A stretch of DNA of 64,000 nt, from contig NZ_RBIL01000002.1 of NCBI RefSeq assembly GCF_003633755.1, forward strand, positions 1,178,001-1,242,000, written 5' to 3'. Of this stretch, positions 16,501 to 24,361 are shown piece by piece (the first letter of the stretch is position 1; each line of letters starts with the position of its first letter). Origin of the DNA: Solirubrobacter pauli (GTDB taxonomy: Bacteria; Actinomycetota; Thermoleophilia; Solirubrobacterales; Solirubrobacteraceae). Both the position numbers and the translations under genes were made by a program. Below the pieces are notes generated by a model. It worked only from the letters and a program-made list of their open reading frames with translations, was not told where the DNA came from and ran no database searches.

Positions 16501-17398
16501 CGGCCCGCCCGTGAGCTCGAGCCCGCCGGTGATCTCGAGCCCGAGCCCGATCATCCAGCAGGGCGTGACGCTGAGCGTCGGCGGCTACGCCTGGGAGGCG
16601 ACGCCGGACACCGTCTACAGCCTCTCGTGGGAGCGCTGCGACGCCAACGGCTGCGCGGCGATCCCGGGCGCCACCGGTGATCGCTACCTGCTGGTGGCGG
16701 CGGACGTCGGTGCGCGGATCGTGGCCGTGAGCACCGCCTCGAACATCGACGGCACGGTCTCCGCCCGCTCCGCCGAGACCGTCGCGGTGACGCTCGCCGG
16801 CCCGCGCTGGAAGACGCTCCCGACGATCGCGGGCGCCTCGGCCCGCGTCGGCGACGACGTGACCATGACGCCCGGCACCTGGAGCGGCCCGCCGGTCGTC
16901 ACCGACACCACCGAGCTGATGCGCTGCACCAACGTCTGCGTGTCCCGTGGAACGCCTTCGCCGTACACGATCGTCACGGGCGACCTCGGCGCGATCCTGC
17001 GCGTGCGCGAGACGGCGACCAACACCGGCGGCACGACGGTCGTGTGGTCGGCCAAGTACGTCGGCCCGGTCGTCTCGGCCTCCGCGGGCTCGCTGACCCT
17101 GTCGTCGCGCGAGGCGCCGGTGCGCAACGCCGACGGCTCGACGCTCGCGTTCGCCCGCCTGTCGGGCGGCGCCGTGGCGGCCGCGGCCAAGCCGAAGAAG
17201 CCGAGCGGCCCGAAGGTCGCGCTGCGCCGTCCCGGCAAGGTCAAGGGCAAGCTCGTGGCCTGGGCGTGCCCGGTCGCGGTGGGCGAAGGCGCGCCGGCGC
17301 CCTGCAGCACCAAGGTGACGCTGAAGAAGAAGGCCACGCTGGCCCTGCCGGCGGGCACGGCGGGCAAGGTGCGCGTGGTGGTCGTCCGCGGCAAGTAG
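10580..17398 (+). CDS. Giant secreted subtilase (S8 family) with 18 C-terminal Ig-like repeats
   Basis: A 2,272-residue protein. It has a signal peptide (about 1-28, ending ATADAA), an inhibitor-I9-like propeptide with the subtilase hallmark DPDVVYAEPV (about 98-107), and a complete S8 catalytic domain: Asp171 (IVDTGV), His240 (HGTHVAGT), oxyanion Asn330 (AAGND) and Ser398 (GTSMASP). Eighteen tandem units of about 95 residues follow, each with PTISGT, a W.G turn, YAYQWQR and a DVG..VRV..TATNPDG signature. The tail is Lys-rich (KPKKPSGPKVALRRPGKVKGK). There is no LPXTG signal, so surface retention would rely on charge. The GTG start has an AGGGGG site. Arrays like this are probably spacer stalks; the substrate is unknown. 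A 10-bp-arm hairpin follows the stop. Confidence 0.92.
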   Translation: MTIGRSRFLVVLATCVAACVPTATADAAVDPQQLEALDRQGATEIVVRREPGLTAAERADVRADADVELERRSPIVDTELVTAEPGGLAEAVAALNRDPDVVYAEPVTVMTAQTADSYYGSLWGLENTGQRMYVPNGGGAYYPSGTIDADMDVPEAWASATGTGVTVGIVDTGVLTTHPDLASQVITNTADPVNGVDDDGNGYVDDWQGWDFVTENAGMGVSEGDATPGPDNLPQDNHGHGTHVAGTVAAQANNNEGITGVAYGAKIMPLRALGASGRGSSLAIAEAFDYAGKMGVRIVNASLGGPGLDQTQLAAVQAHPNTLYVIAAGNDNVNNDATPYGPCALPAANILCVGASDENDRKASFSNYGAQSVDVFAPGTAILSTHISSPYAYLQGTSMASPNTAGVAALVLSARPGMTALDIKNAIMASVDAKADLTGRAVTGGRVNAERALAGTLGGAPTNSSPPVISGTPRQGATLTASTGYWDPAGTSYGYVWQRSTDSGASWTSIPGATTSTYIPGQSDIGATLRVTVVATNPFGVASATSASVGPVTSGVPVNIVQPTITGVLRRGQTLSTSAGWSPGGTTYAYQWQRSTDGVTWTPIGTSNASFTLTTAERNTRIRVTITAINPYGQASATSDPTAVVIADPPVNTAAPTLSGTTRRTFELTAAVGAWDGSSNDYTYEWQREDAGGSSWSAIPGATTATYRLAKDDEGVRVRVLVTGTNPDGTASVASDPTALPVSPFPPANVTPPQLSGTPQRGKTLSATRGSWTGPDNVYSHQWQRDFGEGYVDIAGATGASYTLVAADVDALVRVVVTATNPDGTIVEASAATPPVLASGPLNQALPTISGTAQRGLTLSGLPGTWSGSNNAYAYQWQWSADGTTWADIAGARASAYQLSPTEIGRFVRLQVIVTNPDGTGRAESAASVRVLASPAANTVAPAISGTVQRASALTASRGTWAGNGNTYAYQWQRDGVNIFDATGTAYTPTVADVGKQLRVVVTATNPEGSVAATSAATIAVPSSPPVNSARPVVTGSATRGSQLTGTNGTWTGIGNQATYQWQSSLDGTTWTAIANATSSARTLTASDVGRFIRLLVTMTNPEGTVSVASVATAQVVATPPTNTARPTISGTVQRAQTLVGTLGTWTGADTVYDYQWQRSTDGSTWTAISGATRPSYDLGVADVGATVRLLITASNADGVGTATSLPTTTVPSAAPVNTVQPSVSGTAKRGATLTASSGTWAGIGNTTARQWQRSTDNGSTWQDILGATGTTYVLAVADIGALVRVFVTTTNPEGSATATSAATAQVVSDGPVNMLSPAFTGNARRGSVLTAVPGTWGGVGNAFAYQWQRSGDGGTTWAPIAGADRADYELAAGDVGGIVRVLVTATNPDGSASRASAASVVVAASAPVNTVTPTVTGAALRATTLTASTGSWTGTGNTYALQWQRDPGTGFVDIAGATGMSYVLGVADVGSRIRVRVTASNPDATVAAYSIGSAVVAAGPPVARVAPTISGTARRASTLTSTRGEWLGIENEYAYQWQRRASGAPQFTDIAGATGVSYVLDAADVGAQVRLVITASNADGSAAAATTPTASVTAAPPQNVLPPTVTGAAKVGAQLTAFRGEWSPIGPAVEYAWQRDGVDIPGATGATYVLTAGDVGAVVRVKVTAINADGRTSVTSAGTARIATPPANTVVPVAPTGTTREASTLTAVPGSWDTPGATFTYTWYRCAPAATSLADASCERVGVGATYTLGEADVGLRVGVRVVASSVGGDAVADGALSAVIGALALTNTGVPTISGAAYTGEFLLGDPGRWTFPSPRYAYDWQRCAADGVTGCVSVGDGQSRYRAIADDAGHSLVLEVTALWSGQSATARSAPLAIKARPVPSVTVAPAVNGIAKRGQTLTATTGTWSNNPTGYAFQWLRCANGDCTQIPDATTDRHTLTPSDTGFAIAVEVTARNPWGTAVSRSAPTATVVPGPPVSSSPPVISSPSPIIQQGVTLSVGGYAWEATPDTVYSLSWERCDANGCAAIPGATGDRYLLVAADVGARIVAVSTASNIDGTVSARSAETVAVTLAGPRWKTLPTIAGASARVGDDVTMTPGTWSGPPVVTDTTELMRCTNVCVSRGTPSPYTIVTGDLGAILRVRETATNTGGTTVVWSAKYVGPVVSASAGSLTLSSREAPVRNADGSTLAFARLSGGAVAAAAKPKKPSGPKVALRRPGKVKGKLVAWACPVAVGEGAPAPCSTKVTLKKKATLALPAGTAGKVRVVVVRGK
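11957..17077 (+). repeat. Eighteen tandem ~285-bp units encoding Ig-like repeats
   Basis: I count 18 units by eye, each starting near PVNT..PTISGT. Units 1-13 are closely alike. Units 14-18 diverge: they gain a paired-cysteine form (WQRCAADGVTGC, WLRCANGDC, WERCDANGC) in which two Cys frame a short loop, and probably form a disulfide. Similarity is at the protein level with many synonymous changes, so this is an old array and not a recent DNA amplification. Confidence 0.85.
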
Positions 17399-17412
17399 CG
17401 CCCGTGCGGCGA

Positions 17413-17437
17413 GCACGCCCGCCACGAGCGGGCGTGC
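17413..17437 (+). terminator. Hairpin after the giant subtilase
   Basis: Arms GCACGCCCGC and GCGGGCGTGC pair perfectly over 10 bp around a 5-nt loop, 14 bp past the subtilase stop. There is no T tract. It ends just before the start region of the next methyltransferase gene. Confidence 0.65.
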
Positions 17438-17454
17438 GCGCCGCCGTGATCGTC

Positions 17455-18117
17455 ATGCTCACTCGCGTGGACCTGCCGCACCCACGCTTCGCGCGCCTCT
17501 ATCCGCGCGCCGCCGCCCGCGCCGACGCTCGCGGCGCCGCCAGCCACCGCTCGCGGCTCGTCGCCGACCTCAGCGGCCGGGTCGTCGAGATCGGCGCCGG
17601 GCATGGGGCGAACTTCGTCCACTATCCGCCGACGGTCACCGAGGTCGTCGCGATCGAGCCCGAGCCGACCCTGCGGGCGCTCGCGACGCAGGCCGCCGCC
17701 GCGCACATGCCGGTGCCGATCTCGGTCCGGCCGGGCACGGCCGAGGCGCTGCCCTTCGCCGACCACGAGCTCGACGCCGCGGTCGTCAGCCTCGTGCTGT
17801 GCAGCGTGCCCGACCAGGCGCGGGCGCTCGACGAGATCCGGCGCGTCCTCAAGCCGGGAGGCGAGCTGCGGTTCTACGAGCACGTCATCCCGCGGGGCGG
17901 GGTCAAGCGGATGCTGCTGCAGGCCGCCGACCGCTCCGGGGCGTGGCCCGCCCTCGCCGGCGGATGCCATCCCGCGCGGGACACCGCCGCCGCGATCGAA
18001 CGCGCGGGGTTCACGATCGAGGCGTGCGAGCGGATCGACTTCAGCGCGGCCGCGATCGAGCCGACGATCCCGTACCTGCTCGGACGAGCGCGTAGTGGAC
18101 TCGTCGGTCCGTGGTAG
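17455..18117 (+). CDS. Class I SAM-dependent methyltransferase (METTL7/UbiE-like)
   Basis: A 220-residue methyltransferase. Motif I VVEIGAGHGANFVHY binds SAM, AIEPEPTLR follows as motif II, and GTAEALPFADHELDAAVVSLVLCSV and RVLKPGGELRFYEH form the later strands of the Rossmann fold. The pattern resembles METTL7/UbiE-type enzymes that act on small lipophilic substrates. A C-terminal helix region GGCHPARDTAAAIERAGF fits substrate binding. I used the ATG giving MLTRVDLPHPRF; a GTG three codons upstream is possible. The gene stands between the subtilase terminator and a STAS gene and has no obvious partner. The substrate is unknown. Confidence 0.82.
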   Translation: MLTRVDLPHPRFARLYPRAAARADARGAASHRSRLVADLSGRVVEIGAGHGANFVHYPPTVTEVVAIEPEPTLRALATQAAAAHMPVPISVRPGTAEALPFADHELDAAVVSLVLCSVPDQARALDEIRRVLKPGGELRFYEHVIPRGGVKRMLLQAADRSGAWPALAGGCHPARDTAAAIERAGFTIEACERIDFSAAAIEPTIPYLLGRARSGLVGPW

Positions 18118-18181
18118 CTTGGCGTCAACTTCGCGGGCTCTGGCGCATCGGAAGCCGGGGTTCGCGGGTAGCTCCCGCGCC

Positions 18182-18493
18182 GTGCACGAACCGACGATCA
18201 TCTCGCCGCCCGATGAGCTGGACGTCGCGACCCTGGACGAGTTCCGCGAGTCGCTCGACGCTGCGCTGCGGACGAACGGCACACGGGTCATCGTCGACCT
18301 GAGCGAGGTCGGGTTCATCGACTCGACCGCGCTGGCCTCGATCATCCACGCGAACCGCGAGCTGCGCCGTGAGCAGCGGGAGCTCGCGATCGTCGCGCCG
18401 CGCGGCACCGCCGCGGCCGTGCTCCTGACGCTGTCCGGCCTGCGGTCGGCGCTCGCGGTGTACGACTCGCGCAGCGCGGCGCTGCGCGACTGA
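18182..18493 (+). CDS. STAS-domain anti-sigma factor antagonist
   Basis: A 103-residue single STAS domain of the SpoIIAA/RsbV type. The phosphorylatable serine is in GFIDSTAL, within the conserved DLSEVGFIDSTALASII helix start. Such proteins release sigma factors by binding an anti-sigma kinase when dephosphorylated. No kinase or sigma gene lies nearby, so the partner is elsewhere. I chose the GTG giving VHEPTIISPPDELD. A small hairpin (CGCGGG-TAGCT-CCCGCG) ends 2 nt before this codon and could hinder initiation. Alternatively a TAGCTC hexamer 7 nt upstream marks a leaderless start. Longer in-frame starts exist but add unconserved sequence. Confidence 0.82.
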   Translation: MHEPTIISPPDELDVATLDEFRESLDAALRTNGTRVIVDLSEVGFIDSTALASIIHANRELRREQRELAIVAPRGTAAAVLLTLSGLRSALAVYDSRSAALRD

Positions 18494-18567
18494 CTGCGGC
18501 TTTCCCGCAGCCCGGACCCGGGCTTGCCCCGGAGGGCAACCGCGCGTCCCGGACCGATCCTGGACGC

Positions 18568-19731
18568 ATGCCCACCACCGTCCTGATCGCCGGCGGCGGC
18601 CCGGCCGCGATCGAAGCCGCGCTCGCCCTCGATCGCCTTGCCGCAGGCCGCGTCGCCATGACGCTGCTCGCGCCCGAAGCCGACTTGACGTACCGGCCGC
18701 TGAGCGTGCTGTCGCCGTTCGCGGCTGGTGGGGCGACCACGTACCCGCTCGACAAGATCGCCGCCGACGTCGGCTTCACGCACGTCCGCGGCCGGCTCGC
18801 GGCCGTCGATCCCGACGCGCACGTGGTCACCACCGTGGCCGGCGAGCGGCTCGCCTACGACGTGCTGTTGATCGCGTCGGGCGCGCGCCCGGTCGAGCCG
18901 TTCCCCGCGGCCACGGCGTTCACCGGCTCGCTGACCGACCAGGAGCGCCTGCACGGGATCGTCCAGGACATCGAGGAGGGCTACCTGCGCAAGATCGCCT
19001 TCGTCGTCCCGCCCGGGAGCACGTGGCCGCTGCCGCTGTACGAGCTGGCGCTGATGCTGGCCGAGCGCGCGTTCCAGATGGGCGCGAACGCCGAGATCCA
19101 CCTCGTCACGCCCGAGCAGGCCCCGCTGGAGATCTTCGGCGAGGACGCGTCGGCCGAGCTGTCCTTCCTGCTCGCCGAGGCGGGGATCATGGTGCACTCG
19201 GGCGTCGATGCGGTGATCGAGGCGCCCGGGCGCCTGCGCGCCGGTGACACGACGATCGAGGTCGAGCGGATCGTGTCCGCGCCGCGCCTGGCCGGCCCGA
19301 AGCTCGCCGGCCTCCCGCAGGACCCCGACGGCTTCCTCCCCACGGACCCGCTGGCACGCGTGATCGGCGCCCCCGACGTGTACGCCGCCGGCGACGTCAC
19401 CGACTACCCGGTCAAGCAGGGCGGGATCGCCTGCCAGCAGGCCGACGCCGCGGCGTCGGACATCGCGGCGCGCGCCGGCGCGCCCGTCACCCCCGAGCCG
19501 TTCACGCCCGTCCTGCGCGGGATGCTCCTGACCGAGCGCTGGGCGCGCTACATGCGCAGCGGCGAGGTCGCCGGCCGCGCGCTGTGGTGGCCGCCGGCCA
19601 AGATCGCCGGCCGCGAGCTCGCCGGCTACCTCGAAGGCCTCGACGCCGCCGCGGGCCGCCCGGCCGGCACCCCCGTCAACGTCGCCCTGGGCACCGGCAC
19701 CGCCGGCGTCGAGGTCCTGAGCCTGCACTGA
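18568..19731 (+). CDS. SQR/NDH-2-like FAD-dependent pyridine nucleotide-disulfide oxidoreductase, copy 1
   Basis: A 387-residue flavoprotein of the sulfide:quinone-reductase/type II NADH dehydrogenase fold. The N-terminal Rossmann motif GGGPAAIEAA binds FAD, and the second FAD motif PDVYAAGDVTDYPVKQGG lies near residue 270. [19 protein letters not shown] matches the C-terminal FAD-contact helix typical of SQR-like enzymes. The active-site disulfide cysteines of genuine SQR are not evident, so it may oxidise NADH or another donor and pass electrons to quinone. It is followed after 2 nt by a paralogue of the same architecture, so the two form an operon and may form a heterodimer. The ATG follows a GATCCT element by 6 nt. 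Confidence 0.82.
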   Translation: MPTTVLIAGGGPAAIEAALALDRLAAGRVAMTLLAPEADLTYRPLSVLSPFAAGGATTYPLDKIAADVGFTHVRGRLAAVDPDAHVVTTVAGERLAYDVLLIASGARPVEPFPAATAFTGSLTDQERLHGIVQDIEEGYLRKIAFVVPPGSTWPLPLYELALMLAERAFQMGANAEIHLVTPEQAPLEIFGEDASAELSFLLAEAGIMVHSGVDAVIEAPGRLRAGDTTIEVERIVSAPRLAGPKLAGLPQDPDGFLPTDPLARVIGAPDVYAAGDVTDYPVKQGGIACQQADAAASDIAARAGAPVTPEPFTPVLRGMLLTERWARYMRSGEVAGRALWWPPAKIAGRELAGYLEGLDAAAGRPAGTPVNVALGTGTAGVEVLSLH

Positions 19732-19733
19732 CG

Positions 19734-20795
19734 ATGCCCGCCGCGCCGCACATCGTCGTCGTCGGAGGCGGCATCGCCGCGGTCGAGTTCATCCTCGCCC
19801 TCGACGAGGCGGCGGGCACCCGCGTGCGGACGACGCTCGTGGCGCCGGACGAGGAGCTGCTCGTCCGGCCCACGCTCGTCGCCGCGCCGTCGCAGCACTT
19901 CCCACTGCAGACGATCGCGGACGACATCGGCTTCACCTTCGTGCGTGCGGCGCTGGACGCCGTCGAGCCGCGGCGGATCCGCCTGCGCGGCGGCGGGACG
20001 CTCGAGTACGACACGCTCGTGCTCGCGCCCGGCGCGCGCCGGCTCCCCGCGTTCGACGACGCCCTGCAGCTGCCGGACGAGCTGCACGTGCTGCATGAGG
20101 AGATCGACCGCGGCGCCGTGACCGACGTCGCGTTCGTCGTCCCGACCCTGCGCGGCTGGGTGCTGCCCGCGTATGAGGCGGCGCTGCTGACCGGTCACCG
20201 CCACCCGGACCTCGCGATCACGCTGGTCAGCCCCGAGCCGACCCCGCTGGCGATGTTCGGGCTGGAGGCGAGCGTGCAGGTCGCGGCGGCTCTGGACCGC
20301 GTCGGCGTGCACCGCACCGCCGAGCTGCCCGAGGGCGCGCGCGTGGTCGCGCTGCCGCTGCTGCGCGGCCCGGAGATCTCCGGCGTGCCGCGCACCGGCC
20401 TCTACGGGCTGATCCCGGTCGACGAGCACCTGCGCGTGCGCGGGCTCCAGCGCGTCTACGCGCTCGGCGACGCCACCGACTTCCCGCTCAAGCACGGCGG
20501 CATCGCCTGCCAGCAGGCCGACGCCGCCGCGGCGCACATCGCCGCACCGCTCACCGCGGCGCCGTTCACGCCCCGCCTGGAAGCGATCCTGCTCACGGGC
20601 GAGGAGCCGATCGTCCTCGGCGGCGCCCCGGCCAAGGTCCCGGGGCGCCTGCTCGCGCCCTACCTCGAGACCGCGGCCGCGCGCTCCTCGATCAGCGACA
20701 CGTCGCGGATGGCGCCGCGGTCGGCGGACGTCGCCATGGCCGCGTACGCCCGCAGGGCGGGGGACACCACGCGGTCGCGGCCGACCGGCGAGTAG
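19734..20795 (+). CDS. SQR/NDH-2-like FAD-dependent oxidoreductase, copy 2
   Basis: A 353-residue paralogue of the preceding gene. It has GGGIAAVEF at the FAD Rossmann turn, [30 protein letters not shown] as the second FAD-binding region, and little in between that looks like an NAD(P)-binding GxGxxG. It begins 2 nt after the upstream stop with no ribosome site, so it is probably coupled. The last 40 or so codons read antisense through the 3' end of ilvD (136-bp overlap) and become Arg/Thr-rich. This tail is probably not conserved and may result from loss of an earlier stop. The pair resembles duplicated SQR-like proteins in which one partner is regulatory or structural. Confidence 0.8.
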   Translation: MPAAPHIVVVGGGIAAVEFILALDEAAGTRVRTTLVAPDEELLVRPTLVAAPSQHFPLQTIADDIGFTFVRAALDAVEPRRIRLRGGGTLEYDTLVLAPGARRLPAFDDALQLPDELHVLHEEIDRGAVTDVAFVVPTLRGWVLPAYEAALLTGHRHPDLAITLVSPEPTPLAMFGLEASVQVAAALDRVGVHRTAELPEGARVVALPLLRGPEISGVPRTGLYGLIPVDEHLRVRGLQRVYALGDATDFPLKHGGIACQQADAAAAHIAAPLTAAPFTPRLEAILLTGEEPIVLGGAPAKVPGRLLAPYLETAAARSSISDTSRMAPRSADVAMAAYARRAGDTTRSRPTGE

Positions 20796-22531
20796 CCGGT
20801 CCCCGCCTCCAGCGCTTCGCGGCGCGCGTCGAGCTCGGCGTCGGTCACCGCGAGCGAGATCGTGCGGTTCGGGATGTCGATGTCGATCCGGTCGCCCTCC
20901 TCGACGAGGGCGATCGCGCCGCCGGCCGCCGCCTCGGGGGAGACGTGCCCGATCGAGAGCCCGCTCGTCCCGCCGCTGAACCGGCCGTCGGTGATCAGCG
21001 CGCAGGCCTTGCCGAGCCCGCGGCCCTTCAGGTAGGACGTCGGGTAGAGCATCTCCTGCATGCCCGGTCCGCCCTTCGGCCCCTCGTAGCGGATGACGAT
21101 CACGTCGCCCTCGCGCACGCCGCCGCGGAGGATCAGCTCGACCGCCGCGTCCTGGGACTCGACGACCCGCGCGGGGCCGGAGAACGTCAGGATCGACTCG
21201 TCGACGCCGGCGGTCTTCACGACGCAGCCGTCGAGCGCGATGTTGCCGTAGAGGATCGCGAGCCCACCGTCCTTGGAGTGCGCGTGCTCGACGTCGCGGA
21301 TGCACCCGTTCGCGGCGTCGGTGTCCAGCGACTCCCAGCGCTCGGACTGCGAGAACGCCTGCGCGCTGCGCTTGCAGCCCGGCGCGGCGTGGAACAGCTC
21401 GATCGCCTCGGCGGTCGCCGTCCCGCCGCGGATGTCCCACTCGGCCAGCCAGCGCTCGAACGTCGAGTGGACCGTGTGGACGTCGGTGTGCAGCAGCCCC
21501 GCGCGGTGCAGCTCGCCGAGGATGGCCGGGATGCCGCCGGCGCGGTGGCAGTCCTCCATCAGGTACGTCCCGTTCGGCGCGAGCTTGCTCAGGCACGGCA
21601 CGCGGCGGGAGATCTCGTCGATGTCCTGCATCGTGAACTCGAGCTCGGCCTCCTGGGCCGCCGCGAGCAGGTGCAGCACGGTGTTGGTCGAGCCACCCAT
21701 GGCGACGTCGAGCGTCATGGCGTTCTCGAACGCTTCGCGCGTGGCGACGTTGCGCGGGAGCACGGAGGCGTCGTCGCCGTCGTAGTAGCGGTGGGTGATG
21801 TCGACGACCGCGCGGCCGGCGGCGCGGTAGAGGTCGGCGCGGGCGGTGTGCGTGGCCAGCACGGAGCCGTTGCCGGGCAGCGCGAGGCCCAGCGCCTCCG
21901 TCAGGCAGTTCATCGAGTTGGCGGTGAACATCCCCGAGCACGACCCGCAGGTCGGGCAGGCGGACTCCTCGATGATCGCGATGTCCTCGTCGCTGACCTG
22001 GTCGGCGACCGCGTCCGCGATCGCGGTGATGAGGTTCACGCGCGTGCGCACCGTGCCGTCGACGAGGACGGCCGTGCCGCCCTCCATCGGGCCGCCGGAC
22101 ACGAACACCGTCGGGAGGTTCAGGCGCAGCGCCGCGTTGAGCATCCCCGGCGTGATCTTGTCGCAGTTGGAGATGCAGATCAGCGCGTCGGCGCAGTGCG
22201 CGTTGACCATGTACTCGACGCTGTCGGCGATCAGGTCGCGCGACGGCAGCGAGTAGAGCATGCCGCCGTGGCCCATCGCGATCCCGTCGTCGACGGCGAT
22301 CGTGTTGAACTCGCGCGGGATGCCGCCCGCCTCGATGATCGCCTCGGCCACGATCTCGCCGACCGGCTTGAGGTGCGTGTGCCCGGGCACGAACTGCGTG
22401 TAGCTGTTGGCTACCGCGATGATCGGCTTGCGTCCGAGGTCGTCCTTCTCGACGCCCGCGGCACGGAGGAGCGCGCGGGCACCGGCCATGTTGCGGCCGT
22501 GGGTGACGGTTCGGGATCGAAGCGCGGGCAT
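20660..22531 (-). CDS. ilvD: Dihydroxy-acid dehydratase
   Basis: A 623-residue IlvD/Edd-family enzyme. It dehydrates 2,3-dihydroxy acids to 2-keto acids in valine, isoleucine and pantothenate synthesis. The Fe-S and Mg motifs are visible: [13 protein letters not shown] near the N-terminus, [12 protein letters not shown] with the cluster cysteine, and [16 protein letters not shown] with another. Length fits the actinobacterial long form. I chose the ATG giving [15 protein letters not shown]. Its start lies only 18 bp from the divergent tetR start, so the two promoters must overlap. Other ilv/leu genes are not nearby. The 3' end overlaps the convergent flavoprotein gene by 136 bp. Confidence 0.95.
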   Translation of the reverse strand: MPALRSRTVTHGRNMAGARALLRAAGVEKDDLGRKPIIAVANSYTQFVPGHTHLKPVGEIVAEAIIEAGGIPREFNTIAVDDGIAMGHGGMLYSLPSRDLIADSVEYMVNAHCADALICISNCDKITPGMLNAALRLNLPTVFVSGGPMEGGTAVLVDGTVRTRVNLITAIADAVADQVSDEDIAIIEESACPTCGSCSGMFTANSMNCLTEALGLALPGNGSVLATHTARADLYRAAGRAVVDITHRYYDGDDASVLPRNVATREAFENAMTLDVAMGGSTNTVLHLLAAAQEAELEFTMQDIDEISRRVPCLSKLAPNGTYLMEDCHRAGGIPAILGELHRAGLLHTDVHTVHSTFERWLAEWDIRGGTATAEAIELFHAAPGCKRSAQAFSQSERWESLDTDAANGCIRDVEHAHSKDGGLAILYGNIALDGCVVKTAGVDESILTFSGPARVVESQDAAVELILRGGVREGDVIVIRYEGPKGGPGMQEMLYPTSYLKGRGLGKACALITDGRFSGGTSGLSIGHVSPEAAAGGAIALVEEGDRIDIDIPNRTISLAVTDAELDARREALEAGTGYSPVGRDRVVSPALRAYAAMATSADRGAIRDVSLIEERAAAVSR

Positions 22532-22546
22532 GCTCGGTAAGGTAGC

Positions 22547-22560
22547 GGAATGACCATTCC
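22547..22560. promoter_or_regulatory. Palindrome GGAATG-AC-CATTCC over the tetR start, possible TetR operator
   Basis: Perfect 6-bp arms with a 2-bp centre cover the ATG of the TetR gene. The upstream TAAGGT at 22538-22543 fits a leaderless -10 element. A repressor bound here would block its own transcription and, across the 18-bp gap, that of ilvD. Confidence 0.45.
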
Positions 22561-23095
22561 GGCGTGGGCCGAGTTGAGCAGCGACGAGAAGGTGGCGCGC
22601 ACGCTCGCCGCCGCCGACGCCCTGTTCGCCCGTGACGGCCTCGACGTCGCGATGCCCGTCCTGGCTGCCGCGGTCGGCGCCGGCGTGGGCAGCATCTACC
22701 GCCAGGTCGGCGCGAAGGAGGACGTCGTCGCGGCGCTCGTGATCGCTCGTGCGCAGCGGCTGGTGGAGCGGTTCACCGCGGCGCTCGAGGAGGACGACGC
22801 CTGGGGCGCGCTCGAGCGCGCGACGTTCGTCACCGCGGAGGAGGGCGCGACGGACTTCCTGTCGCAGTCGGCGTGGGACGACGCGGCGGCCCGCCGGGCG
22901 GACGTGGCGGCGGCGCGTGCGGCGGCGACGGACGCGCTGCGCGCCCTGGTCGAGCGGGCGCGGCCGGTGCTGCGCGAGGACGCCTCGCACGAGGACCTGC
23001 GGCTCGTCTTCAAGTCCACGCGCGAGGCGGGCGCGCTCGATCCGTCGGGCGCGCGGCGGCTGGCCGAGCTGGTGCTGCGCGGCATGCGGGCGTGA
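22550..23095 (+). CDS. TetR-family transcriptional regulator
   Basis: A 181-residue regulator. The N-terminal TetR helix-turn-helix reads [49 protein letters not shown] (in segments), with the [13 protein letters not shown] hallmark of the recognition helix. The C-terminal ligand domain is Ala/Glu/Arg-rich and has no recognisable ligand signature. The ATG lies 6 nt after a TAAGGT hexamer, fitting a leaderless transcript. It diverges from ilvD with 18 bp between starts, and a palindrome covers its own start codon. Control of ilvD or autoregulation is therefore likely, though not proven. Downstream is a tandem USP gene with its own leaderless promoter. Confidence 0.85.
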   Translation: MTIPAWAELSSDEKVARTLAAADALFARDGLDVAMPVLAAAVGAGVGSIYRQVGAKEDVVAALVIARAQRLVERFTAALEEDDAWGALERATFVTAEEGATDFLSQSAWDDAAARRADVAAARAAATDALRALVERARPVLREDASHEDLRLVFKSTREAGALDPSGARRLAELVLRGMRA

Positions 23096-23115
23096 CCCCC
23101 TTGTAGGTTGAAGGC

Positions 23116-24117
23116 ATGGCCGTCCAGCTCGCCATCGCCTACGACGGGTCGCCCAGCGCGGCCAACGCGGTCCGCGTCACGGGCGCGCTCTTCCCCGCGA
23201 CTCCCACGACGATCGTCACCGTGCCCGCCCCGCTGCCGCCGGCGGTCCGCGATCCCTCCCGCTGGTTGGTGAACTTCCCGTCCGGCAGCCTCGAGCGCGT
23301 CGAGACGCAGCTGGAGGCCGAGCTCGTCGAAGCGGCGGGCGAGATCGCGGCCGAGGGTGTCGCCCAGGCGCAGGCGGGCGGCCTGGAGGCCGAGCCGGTC
23401 GTCACGCGGCCGCACGCGCCCCCGTGGGAGGTCCTGCTCGCGGCCGCGCGCCGGGTCGGTGCCGAGGCGCTCGTGTGCGGCGCCCGCGGACGCGGCGAGC
23501 TCGCCCGCGCGGTCCTCGGCTCGACCTCGATCAGCCTGCTCCACCACGCGGACCTGCCGTTGATCGTCGTCCCGGACGACGTCGATGTCTCGCCCGGCGG
23601 GCTCGCATCGATGGAACCCCTCGCCCAGGGGGCTCCGGCTTTCGCCGCCCCCGGGTACCGGCCCGACGGCCGAATCCTGATCGCCTACGACGGCTCTGCG
23701 GCCGCCGACCGCGCGATCGACACCGCCGGCCGGCTGCTGCCCGGCCGGGAAGCCACCATCGTCCACGTGTGGGAGTCCCAGTACCGGCGCAGCCGCGCGG
23801 TGTCGGCGATCGCGCGCGGCGAGGTGGGAGAGGTCGTCTCGGCCCTCGACCAGGCGCTGGCCGACGAAGCCGACGAGACGACCGCCGCGGGTGTGCGGCG
23901 GGCGCAGGCGGCCGGGCTCGACGCCACGGGCGAGGCCGTCGAGGCGGACCGGGGGGTGTGGCGCACGGTGCGCGCGCTCGCGACCGATCGCGGCGCCTCC
24001 CTGATCGTCACCGGCGCCCGCGGGATCGGTGGCGCGCGGTCGGCGCTGCTCGGCTCGGTGTCGTCCGGGCTGGTGCACAACGCCGACACCCCTGTGCTCG
24101 TCGTCCACGCACCCTGA
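23116..24117 (+). CDS. Universal stress protein with two USP domains
   Basis: A 333-residue tandem UspA protein. Each half starts with an IAYDGS strand ([14 protein letters not shown] at the N-terminus and [15 protein letters not shown] near residue 195). Each also ends with a nucleotide-binding loop: [18 protein letters not shown] in the first half and [32 protein letters not shown] in the second. The second loop matches the ATP-binding consensus GxxGxxxxxxGSVS closely. The ATG lies 6 nt after TAGGTT, so a leaderless message is likely. Soluble, presumably an ATP-binding stress protein. It shares no operon with the neighbours: a leader region of about 240 bp separates it from the next gene. 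Confidence 0.9.
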   Translation: MAVQLAIAYDGSPSAANAVRVTGALFPATPTTIVTVPAPLPPAVRDPSRWLVNFPSGSLERVETQLEAELVEAAGEIAAEGVAQAQAGGLEAEPVVTRPHAPPWEVLLAAARRVGAEALVCGARGRGELARAVLGSTSISLLHHADLPLIVVPDDVDVSPGGLASMEPLAQGAPAFAAPGYRPDGRILIAYDGSAAADRAIDTAGRLLPGREATIVHVWESQYRRSRAVSAIARGEVGEVVSALDQALADEADETTAAGVRRAQAAGLDATGEAVEADRGVWRTVRALATDRGASLIVTGARGIGGARSALLGSVSSGLVHNADTPVLVVHAP

Positions 24118-24139
24118 CGCAAACCTCGGGGTAATGATT

Positions 24140-24171
24140 GGGGGTGCTCCCTGATGTAAGGGGGCTCCCTG
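24140..24171 (+). repeat. Imperfect direct repeat in the leader of the second subtilase
   Basis: GGGGGTGCTCCCTG (24140-24153) and GGGGGCTCCCTG (24160-24171) recur within 32 bp. They lie in the 244-bp gap before the secreted subtilase, where no ORF is convincing. They may be a regulator binding site; I cannot name the regulator. Confidence 0.35.
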
Positions 24172-24361
24172 GGGGTCAGTATCCGGGTCATGCTCTCGCT
24201 GCCCACCCGGATGGCCCCGCCGCGCCGCCTGCGCACGGCCGGTCATCGTGTCCCGGAGCCCTCCGACGAGGCGCCCCACACGCCCCAAGGAACGGCCAAC
24301 CGGACCCCAAGGCGCCCACGGGACGCTCCCGGCCGTGACCATGCGGCAACAGGAGGACCCA

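Noticed and set aside
11957-17077. Regular ~285-bp periodicity that might suggest a CRISPR or satellite array
   Set aside because: The units are protein-coding, in frame, and differ at synonymous sites. There are no short identical repeats with unique spacers.
10553-17425. An uninterrupted antisense frame of about 2,290 codons opposite the giant subtilase
   Set aside because: A high-GC, repeated sense gene with few T/A third positions leaves antisense frames open. The antisense product is Arg/Gly/His-rich, matches no family and lacks a start context. The sense strand carries a full catalytic triad.
23098-23113. A further BlaI half-site (CTTGTAGG) before the tandem USP gene
   Set aside because: Only one half matches; the other arm (TGACCCC) does not, and TAGGTT there serves as the -10.
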